A DNA stretch of 64,000 nucleotides, taken from NCBI GenBank assembly GCA_958510825.1, contig OY294044.1:103764893-103828892 (forward strand), in the 5' to 3' direction. The notes below the pieces were generated by a model. The model was not told where the DNA came from and did not search any database. It was given only the letters and a program-made list of their open reading frames with translations. Each line of letters opens with the position of its first letter. Within the stretch, counting starts at the first letter, position 1. The stretch comes from Brachypterus glaber. Its lineage: Eukaryota > Arthropoda > Insecta > Coleoptera > Kateretidae. Positions 56,651 to 64,000 of the stretch are shown here, one piece after another. A program made the translations under genes and the position numbers.

Positions 56651-57866
56651 TTCACAAAAAACAAAAATGTCTATTATTAACACCTTAAGTTAGAAAATCA
56701 CTATTTGTAGCGAATTTTAAATTTGATAGATTAAACACTCACTTTGTCTATGAAATGTAAAAAAGTTTTATCTTTATACCGGTAATAAATCACTTTAAAT
56801 TCAAAGAAACAGATAATGCATGTACAGAGCTCGACCACGTACCACGTACCAATTATAAAATAAAAAACAAACAAAATAATACTAATTCTCTAGTTTTAGC
56901 CACCCAAGCACCGGTTTTACCAATAAAAATTCACCAGATATAGCCACCATGAAAAAAAACTAAAAAGATGTTAAAAATAAATTATTTATATTTTTGTAAC
57001 AGTTTTAGAACATTTAAAATTTATAGTTTTTTAAAAATATATACTTCTTAATCAATATTTAAAATGATTTAGTTTTTTATTACATTTTTTCTTACATACA
57101 TCTTTTCTTGGATAATTATCCGATAATTATAAATATTTATTAATTTTATTTATGTTTTATTTATTTGTTTAGAGTCTTTTTGGGATCTGAACCAGCTGGT
57201 AGTTTATACCATATTCGACACTATAAGTTTTACAAAAAAATTTACATGTATGTTACAATTTCACATTGTGACATGTTTAGTTTTCAGTTTCAGTCTTGAA
57301 TCATTTGAGTCCGTTCTCGACTATATTTTGTATAATACTCCTCCTTTTTTAATTTTATTGGCCAATATTTAAAGGTGGTTTTCGCTAAAATCTTTATTAT
57401 TTGTACAGTAATTTTGACATATTGATATTTTTTGACATTGGCTATAACTCGTACTACTTAGGTTCCAGTTTTATCCAATCCTGTGGCTGTAGCTAGAAAG
57501 AGAAGCATATTAGTGTCCCAGTTATCGCCATGCAAGTTTAAGAATAAATTCTGCAAAATATGTATTAAAATATTAATAAAGTAACTGTTTAATGACTTAC
57601 CTTTAACTTGATATAAATGTTTTACGAATTTAATTTTACCTGAATTAGATATTTAAAATTATTTTTCTGGCGGTTTCTTAAAAAAAGTCATAAGAAATTA
57701 CATTTTTTTCAAAATCAAAATTTTAAATAGGCCCTGTATTCGTTTATCTACAGTTAAAACTTATTTAACATATTTGTTGTCCCAACTTTTATCATTCAAA
57801 TCGGATTTAAACGATAATTTTGATCTAAAGTCTCCTATTTCTTAGCTATACCCAAAAAACTACTCT
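56651..57866. other. Non-coding body of the split TIR element
   Basis: AT-rich sequence with scattered TAGCCAC words (listed under the element); no transposase frame. Confidence 0.5.
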
Positions 57867-57932
57867 GACTGGCTAAAACCGGTGCAGTGGCTAAAACCGA
57901 TGCAGTGGCTAAAACCGGTGATCCTACCCTAA

Positions 57933-58723
57933 TGCTTTTTAAAAAATTTCGGCAGCAATGTATAAATTTTAGATTGTATCGAGCGTGTTTTATTTAAATG
58001 TTGGCCATTGAGATCAAAGTATACGAGATTGATGAATAAGTGTATAATGATATTGAAAATATAATTTAGTAACCACTTTATATATCTACCAACTATAAAC
58101 ATTAAATATTTATTTAATTTCTATTTATATAATTAGAATAATTAAGTAAATCAGAAATATGTTTCTGTCTATTTAAATATAGAACTACTAATAATATATT
58201 GGATTTATCGAAAATTGGAACGAATTTATAGAATTAATAGATAGTTATTTAGTTTTAAATATACCAAAATGTCAATTTTATTAATTATTTTATAGTTTAA
58301 GTAAGATTTTAAGAAAGATTAGAATAATTTCGATACCCCCAAGCAACTAAGCCGTAACTCATATCGTCGGCTAAAATATTTTTTTTCTTATTTAAGGGTG
58401 AGGAAATGATTGAAGTGGAAAAGGAAGCCATGTGATACATCATTTGAAAGCTTATAACATTTTCTATTTAACTGTATAAGTATTTATTGTTTATTTATAG
58501 TTTGTTTCTGATAATATTCAAGTTTAGAATTTCTTACTTTAGTGTTTTTAGGTAAACTTTTGTTTAAAATCGCCTGTGGATAAATCTGAGTAGTACCACC
58601 ATGTGTGTCTTTTTTCAAGGCGTTTACCTATGAGTATAACTCAAAATAGGTCTAACTTGAGTTACATGCTTGTTGCATGGGAGTGTCAAATTTTGACATA
58701 TTGTCGGTTTTAGATTATTAGTA
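57933..58723. other. Gene-free stretch; diverged poly-G foldback trace
   Basis: Bases about 58370-58500 (TGATACATCATTTGAAAGCT, then AAATTTTATTTAACT-like sequence) resemble an arm of the 36.2-kb foldback. Otherwise nothing is seen. Confidence 0.4.
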
Positions 58724-58938
58724 CAGTGGGTTAGGCTAAATGTGACACCCAGGGTAATTGTGACATGTCCTGTTATAATTTTTCTAAACTAGTTTATATC
58801 TAATCCAACCCTGGCATTAGGTTTTTGACAGTATTAAATATTTCGCGTAAAATTTCGATTTGATTTAAACTTGTTTAGAAGAATTATAACAGGACATGTC
58901 ACAATTACCCTGGGTGTCACATTTAGCCTAACCCACTG
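58724..58938. repeat. Mariner-type MITE, 215 bp
   Basis: TA (58722-58723, 58939-58940) flanks the ends CAGTGGGTTAGGCTAAATGT and ACATTTAGCCTAACCCACTG; the inverted repeats are near perfect over ~70 bp. The CAGTG start and TA duplication are typical of Tc1/mariner MITEs. Confidence 0.92.
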
Positions 58939-59324
58939 TAGTCTTTAATAAGTTATTACAGATAATGCGTGAAATCGGATAATGTTAAATAACAGTAACT
59001 TCTGTTATTGTATGAAGCTAAAAGAAATGGAAAACTAGCAAAAATAGAGGTTTCAGGTGTGCAGAAGCAAGAAGTCTCCTCAAGATGGTTATTTTTATGT
59101 TAATATTCCTTCTTTTTTTACAAAATTTATGGAGCCCCTAGAACAAGCTCGATGCTTATTTGGGGCTCTCTATGAATCTGTATACAAAATAATTAAATTA
59201 TGTCGAATATTAAAATATTTTAAAAAATATATAATAAACTGAAAAAACATTTAGAACATTTAATCACATAAATACTTACTTAAACACAATATTTAGTAAA
59301 TTTTATGGAAAATAAAACTTTGGA

Positions 59325-59685
59325 CTCCTTAGTAATGAAATAGGTATATAATTTATGAAAACTAAGATGTTCGTTTAAAAAATGTTTTTTCTCTGAATAA
59401 AAATTTCCAATCTCGGAATTATCGATGCCGCGGCGGGCGATGGTTTTCTACCCAGGAAATTTTGTATCGTTTATAGCCTGCACCGTGTCTCGTAAAGGGT
59501 GTTCTCCTAAATAATTAAGTAAATTCTTACTTCCTTCTTTCCGAGCCTGCACGGCTTTTAACGGTTTCCTCCTGTATCCATTTTTTCTTTAATCTTAAAA
59601 CTCTCCGAAACATTAAACTTTGCTCACATCCAGCTTCTAATAACCCAATAGCTTGAGCTTTCTTAACATCATTTAATTGATGCAT
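59325..59685 (-). pseudogene. Tc1-like transposase remnant, N-terminal half
   Basis: From an ATG at 59685 the minus strand reads MHQLNDVKKAQAIGLLEAGC, VLRLKKKWIQEETVKSRAGS: the first DNA-binding helix-turn-helix and GRPR-like segment of a Tc1/mariner transposase. After a frameshift near 59537 it continues AINDTKFPG, stop, KTIARRGIDNSEIG and KKHFLNEH to about 59330. The catalytic domain is absent. Each piece is short, so it is easily missed. Confidence 0.75.
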
Positions 59686-59899
59686 TTCTAATTATGTACT
59701 TAAATTAAATAAATTAAATCCTTGATTGATTATGTATACTTTATAATTATTATAAATAATTATGACAAATATTGTCAACATTGACAACTGTATTGTTTGT
59801 AAATAATTATTCAATTTACACAACTACATTTTCTATCTTGTTTTTTTTTTTCGGGTCCAACTGTACAAGAGAAAAAACTAGGATTTTGACCATGAGAAA

Positions 59900-60065
59900 A
59901 TTAACCCACGAGGCTGGAGGCGAAGTGGGTTAATTTTAGAGAGCACAATATTAGTTTACTCGCGAGTGACATGTCATACAAAGTTTTATATAATAAATAG
60001 TTTAAAAAATCATATTTTTATTAAAAACTAATTACATTTACAAGAAAATAATTTGACAAGTGACA
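59900..60065 (+). repeat. Dispersed repeat, copy 2 (copy 1 at 13630-13800)
   Basis: It begins with a hairpin (TTAACCCAC...GTGGGTTAA, 59902-59934), then AATTTTAGAGAGCACAATAT and a shared tail ending ACAAGAAAATAATTTGACAA. The hairpin bases differ from copy 1 but keep pairing. Confidence 0.65.
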
Positions 60066-60590
60066 ATGTCGTATTTAATATTATAAGTACAGTATATACT
60101 ACCAAATGTCGCGAATTAAATAAAAAAATACGCATTTAAATAATGTAAATAACATATAATATTGGAGTAAACAAAACAATATATAGTTTGTTAAAATAAC
60201 ATTTTCTATGTGTATTACATATTTTTTTAGATCTAAAGAAATCCAATATCTTAAATTGAAAATACAAAAGATTTTACAAACCTTAATCCAGTTTTTCTTT
60301 ATCTCTTTTTATAAAACTGGATTAAAAACAAACACAATCAAAAAACCATATGTGGTAGGTGGATGACATTTAATTTACGAGAAAAATATGGTACACAAAT
60401 TGCCAAAAAACAATAATAAAACAAATTATATGTCTAGTCTCACATGACAAAAAATAATATAATGAAATTCTTGGATGTAATAAAAAAATATAATTGCATA
60501 GTATATCTAATCATTAATAACCACATTGTGCACTTTCTGCTTGATTTAAGACTTAATAAAAAGTTGTTTATGCTGCTTTATTTAATGTAT
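60066..60590. other. Gene-free stretch
   Basis: AT-rich. A 78-codon frame at 60444-60680 runs into the MITE and is not supported. Confidence 0.45.
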
Positions 60591-60592
60591 AA

Positions 60593-60746
60593 GGGAACGT
60601 TCAAGTATTACGTAACGCTCCTAGGGAGGGTGGGGGTCATTTTGGAGTGTTACACCCATGTTAATGGTGTAGGAAAATAGCGTTACAGGGGGGAGGTGGG
60701 GTCCAAAATAATAAAAATTTGCATTACGTAATACTTGAACGTTCCC
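60593..60746. repeat. GGGAACGTTC MITE, 154 bp, with TAA duplication
   Basis: The ends GGGAACGTTCAAGTATTACG and its inverse are perfect; TAA flanks both sides (60590-60592, 60747-60749). A 3-bp TAA duplication would fit a PIF/Harbinger-type origin. Confidence 0.92.
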
Positions 60747-60842
60747 TAATATTTAAATTCTTTTTCTTGTTCTTTATGTATTATATATTGATTTTAACCT
60801 TGATTTTAAGAACACAGTGAAAAAACTCAAAATTATAGAGCC

Positions 60843-60878
60843 AACGTTTCCTCCTTATTGTTGGGGCTTCTTCAGGGC
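60843..60878 (-). ncRNA. Candidate hammerhead core, minus strand
   Basis: On the minus strand: CTGAAGAAGCCCC, a loop, then GGAGGAAACGTTGG. It fits CUGANGA - stem II - GAAAC with a weak stem II. Confidence 0.5.
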
Positions 60879-61088
60879 AAATTTATTAAAACAATATAAC
60901 AATTAAATATAAAAACTAGTGTAAATGGTAAAAATATAAATAAATTAAATTTACATTAAAAAATAAAAAAAGAATTAAAAATTATGACATAATTTTTTAA
61001 AATTTTTTAATGTAATTTAATTTATTAATATTTTTACCATTTACACTAATTTTTATATTTAATTATTATATTGTTTTAATAAATTTGC

Positions 61089-61125
61089 ACTGAAGAAGAC
61101 CCAACAATAAGGGGTGAAACGTTGG
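61089..61125 (+). ncRNA. Candidate hammerhead core, plus strand
   Basis: CTGAAGA at 61090-61096, AGACCC and GGGGT as stem II, GAAAC at 61116-61120. It is the mirror copy of the previous entry with a few changes. Confidence 0.5.
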
Positions 61126-61182
61126 CTCTATAATTTTGAGTATTTTCACTGTGTTCTTAAAAGCAAGATTAAAATCAATATT

Positions 61183-61524
61183 TAATGTATAATAAATATC
61201 ATGTATGAAAATATCTATGCTCATTGAAAAACGAAAATATTCAAGAGAAGAAACTGAAAGATCAAACAAGAGATTGTAAAAAATAATATTTATCCAACAC
61301 CTTCATAGAAACACTTATTTTTGCACTATTTTAAAAATCAAAACTTAACTTTTTTCCAATAGTAACTAAAAAATTGTTTACCTACTTTTTTGCGTAGAAC
61401 AGCACGATTTTAAATATAAAAAGTTTTTTCCACTAGTGCACTATAGTAATTAAAGAATGTGACTCTTTTGCGTATTAATTGATTTTTTTTACCATAATTT
61501 TTTGCTAAATTATAGATTTCTATT
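61183..61524. other. Gene-free stretch
   Basis: Nothing recognised. Confidence 0.4.
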
Positions 61525-61527
61525 TAA

Positions 61528-62048
61528 AGGCGCCTTTTCACGGAGCAATTTATACGCAAGTTTGGTGCTGTGCAAGTTTGCGGCCAGATATAGCTTGAGG
61601 ACAATTACACATTCATTTGCCTTTTCACGGAGCAAGTTATACGCAAGTTTGACGCTATATATTGCAAGTTAAACAATGCTGCCAACCAGACAATTTTGAC
61701 GTGTCTCTGCATTTATTGACAAAAACATAACCTAGCATTTGCTTTTTTTATGAAGCTTTTTAGTTAGACAGACCGGCCTATTATTAATAATAATAATTAT
61801 TAACATGTCCAGTTGCTACTATTTTAGTAAAAAGAAATCGATTTAGTAACTTTTTTCTTGGTTGGTATCACGAAAATAACTATAAATCTTGCAAGAAAAT
61901 CGTCGAAAAATAGAACTTGTTCTAATAATTTGATGGCTCGAAAATAGCATCACATTTGCCTGAAGGCATACGCAGTGACTAAATCATTCTTGCAACAAAA
62001 TTGCATAGCACCAAACTTGCGTACAAATTGCTCCGTGAAAAGGCGCCT
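61528..62048. repeat. Harbinger-like MITE, 521 bp, with TAA duplication
   Basis: TAA (61525-61527, 62049-62051) flanks the ends AGGCGCCTTTTCACGGAGCA and TGCTCCGTGAAAAGGCGCCT, inverted over ~44 bp. A second copy of the end block (GCCTTTTCACGGAGCAAGTT) lies inside at 61619, so the left end is duplicated in tandem. The 3-bp TAA duplication suggests PIF/Harbinger. Confidence 0.88.
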
Positions 62049-62099
62049 TAAGCCTCGTTGGCTGATATTCTTTGCGTGGATGAAATGCTGCTTTTAAAA

Positions 62100-62998
62100 T
62101 AATAGTTAATAAAAATAATACAGTCAACCTAGAAAATATAAATGAGTGTAATTCTTCAATTCTGTTAAAACCATCAAACCCAAATGAGGTTGTAAAATGT
62201 ATTAAAAATCTAAAAAATATTAAATCAGTTGGTGAAGACCAGGTACCTATCTGTTTGTTAAAAGAGTCTGCTGATATTATAGCATTTCCACTGACACACA
62301 TAATAAATTTGGCTTTCCGCACAGGTATCTTCCCAGATAGATTAAAAATTGCGCAGATAAAGGCTCTACATAAAAAAGGGAAAAAGGACGAAGAAAAAAA
62401 TTACAGACCAATTTCTCTGTTGTCAAATATTAGTAAAATTTTCGAAAAACTTATTTATAATAGATTGACAGATTTTTTAGAATTAAATTTAGTGCTTTCC
62501 AATAATCAAAATGGTTTCAGAAAGGGAAAATCTACAATAAGAGCTGTTTACCAAGCATTAACAAAAATTTTAAATTCACGTAACCTAGGTAAACTAACAC
62601 TAGCAATGTGCATCGATTTAAGTAAAGCCTTTGATAGTGTTAATTTTGAGACCCTGTGCGGAAAGCTAGAAAGGTATGGTATCCGTGGAAATGCTTTACT
62701 TCTCATAAAATCATATCTAACTAACCGCTATCAATGTGTAATAGAAACAGATGAAAATGGAAATATTTTAAAATCAAATTTAGTTTTAATTAATAAAGGT
62801 ATACCCCAAGGGTCTATTTTGGGCCCCCTTTTATATATTCTCTATACTAATGAGATCCCAAATACTGTAGATGAGTTTGTTACGCTCTATGCTGATGATA
62901 TAACCATGATAATTAGTGAAAAAGATGAAAATGTACTATTAACAAAAACAGCAAGTTCTTTAAATCTTTTAGAAGAATATTTACCACAAATGATTTAA
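62100..62998 (+). pseudogene. LINE reverse transcriptase, main part
   Basis: Similarity begins by about 62100 (KSVGEDQVPICLLKES), before the first Met at 62255. RT motifs follow: KNYRPISLLSNISKIFEKL, NQNGFRKGKSTIRAV, MCIDLSKAFDSVNFETL (catalytic Asp), NKGIPQGSILGPLLYILYTNE and TLYADDITMI (catalytic DD). The frame is lost near 62985, where NLLEEY shifts to a different frame. Confidence 0.92.
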
Positions 62999-63717
62999 CT
63001 TTAAACATTGAAAAAACTCAAATAATATCGTTTAGTAATAGAGACAAAAAAGACCTAGTTTTACCATACAAGGAAATAAATTTAAATTCTGTAGAAGAAG
63101 TAAAGTTCTTAGGGTTACACATTGATAGAAGGTTGGATTGAAAAGCGCATGTTGATTTTGTTGCTAAAAATATCTCAAAATACTGTTATGCACTTAAAAT
63201 TTTATCAGAAAGTGTTGATTCAAAAACAGCGCTTATCGCATACCACGCATATATAAATTCTAGAATCAGATATGGCATAATATTTTGGGGTAACTCGGTA
63301 GACAGTGACAGAATATTAATATTACAAAAAAGATGTATCAGAAATATTTACAAACAAAAAGTTACAGACAGTTGTAGAGATATTTTTAGCAGCAACAACA
63401 TTCTGACTCTGGTTGGCTTATATGTGTTTGAATGCGTTAAGTTTGTAGTCGAAAATAAGGATTTATTTATTGATTGTAAAAGCCAAGAGGTATATGATAC
63501 AAGAAAAAAGGTAGAACTTGAAAATGTTAAATGTAATTACACCTATATTCAAAAAAACGTTCACTATAGTATAATTAGGATCTATAATAGTTTTCCTAGT
63601 CATGTAAGAAGTCTCCCAAGTGACAAACTAAAACGTGTCTTGAAATCGTACCTGGTCAGTAAATCCTTCTATACTCTCAGCGAATTTTTCGAGGATAAAG
63701 GTAGAGAAAACATTTAA
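62985..63717 (+). pseudogene. LINE RT protein, C-terminal part
   Basis: After the shift: TLNIEKTQIISFSNRDKKDL, EVKFLGLHIDRRLD, then a stop TGA (63139-63141) where Trp is expected, then KAHVDFVAKNISKYCYALK to the end (VGLYVFECVKFV, VHYSIIRIYNSFPSHVRSL). Two lesions in all; the rest is well kept. Confidence 0.9.
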
Positions 63718-63944
63718 AACATTTAAAATTTAACTTTCTAGATCTAGATATTTTCTTCTTTTGTATGTACTATAATTTTTAAGTAAAACAAGTTTATGTA
63801 TTAATATTGTAATAATTATATTTGTAATTTTGACATGTTCAACACCCTCCGGGGTATCTCTGAGCAAATAAATGATAATCTAATCAATCTAATCTAATAT
63901 TAAAATACACCTGTTAAGAAAATAACTATTAATACATACACTAT

Positions 63945-64000
63945 TTAGAGCAGGGGGCAAGGGGGTATTTTTTTAAATCGAAAGAAAGATCATGTGATGC
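63945..64000 (+). repeat. Edge fragment resembling the poly-G foldback
   Basis: GCAGGGGGCAAGGGGGTATT then ATCATGTGATGC recalls the arm at 36376-36440. The element, if real, continues beyond the window. Confidence 0.4.

Larger units (their letters stand above)
52655..57932. mobile_element. TIR element with TAGCCAC subterminal motifs, split by a LINE
   Basis: TTAGGGTATATACCCCAGTT at 52655 and the inverse of AACCGGTGATCCTACCCTAA (to 57932) form imperfect ends. TTATAGCCAC or TTTTAGCCAC words (or their complement) recur at 52672, 56896, 56938, 57441 and three times in tandem at 57867-57920. The minus-strand LINE (52826-56650) lies inside. Without it the element is ~1.4 kb, with no transposase. 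Confidence 0.6.
60785..61182. mobile_element. Foldback with hammerhead-like cores at both ends
   Basis: GATTTTAAGAACACAGTGAA at the left pairs with its inverse at the right; the arms are ~190 bp and almost meet. Each arm carries CTGAAGAAG ... GAAACGTTGGCTC reading toward the outside. The same order of words ends Penelope-like elements, so it is probably a Penelope-derived inverted terminal structure with no coding part left. Confidence 0.75.
62052..63898 (+). mobile_element. 5'-truncated LINE, plus strand
   Basis: It starts within or just before RT, directly after the MITE, and ends with a tail of ATAATCTAATC-like units near 63898. One frameshift and one stop break its protein. C-terminal words link it to the 29.87-kb LINE. 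Confidence 0.9.

Noticed and set aside
59057..59242. 61-codon frame
   Set aside because: No family resemblance, AT-driven composition.
61984..62322. 112-codon minus-strand frame
   Set aside because: It is antisense to the MITE end and the LINE RT.
1..64000. CRISPR array, rRNA, bacterial operon or host gene
   Set aside because: No regularly spaced direct repeats of CRISPR type, no rRNA-like sequence, no prokaryotic organisation, and no conserved host protein were seen on either strand.

Overview
This AT-rich window looks like insect nuclear DNA. The evidence is an insect errantivirus (17.6/297-type Ty3/gypsy with env), CR1/Jockey-type LINEs, a Penelope-like element, Tc1/mariner, piggyBac-like and Harbinger-like ends, and a tRNA-derived SINE. 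A beetle is my guess; the sequence does not prove it. I found no convincing host protein-coding gene. The window is a nest of transposable elements, many lying inside one another, with unusually many foldback (long inverted-repeat) elements.

Layout. 1-6.0 kb: small foldbacks and dispersed repeats, plus a CpG-richer islet (4.9-5.6 kb) studded with TGTAAA/TTTACA motifs. 6.05-13.0 kb: a complete-ended LTR retrotransposon with identical 230-bp LTRs, a GTTA target duplication, a tRNA-Ser primer site, gag, a shortened pol and env. 13-24 kb: a 5'-truncated LINE, TIR elements, a SINE inside an unrecognised gene remnant, and a TTAA-flanked and a TA-flanked TIR element lying almost back to back. 24-30 kb: LINE scraps, a 278-bp tandem duplication, a short satellite array and MITEs. 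30.8-36.2 kb: a 1.46-kb foldback, then a repeat that has received a Penelope-like inverted dimer. 36-48 kb: successive foldbacks, a mariner-type element with ~0.6-kb inverted repeats, and MITEs. 48-57.9 kb: two converging CR1-like LINEs, one lying inside another TIR element. 58-64 kb: MITEs, a Tc1-like transposase remnant, a foldback carrying hammerhead-like cores at both ends, and a 5'-truncated LINE.

Most notable: the errantivirus pol carries, between RNase H and integrase, a domain that reads as a TARG1/OARD1-type macrodomain (ADP-ribose hydrolase). The two catalytic residues known from human TARG1 (Lys84, Asp125) are both present at the same 41-residue spacing. The same element has lost protease and the N-terminal part of RT by internal deletion, yet its LTRs are identical and the remaining reading frames are open. 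This suggests recent movement with proteins supplied in trans, or a very recent deletion. Its env appears to gain a signal peptide by splicing from a 20-nt leader exon.

All calls come from reading the sequence by eye. No alignment or database search was run, so family names below the superfamily level are provisional and boundaries of old repeats are approximate.
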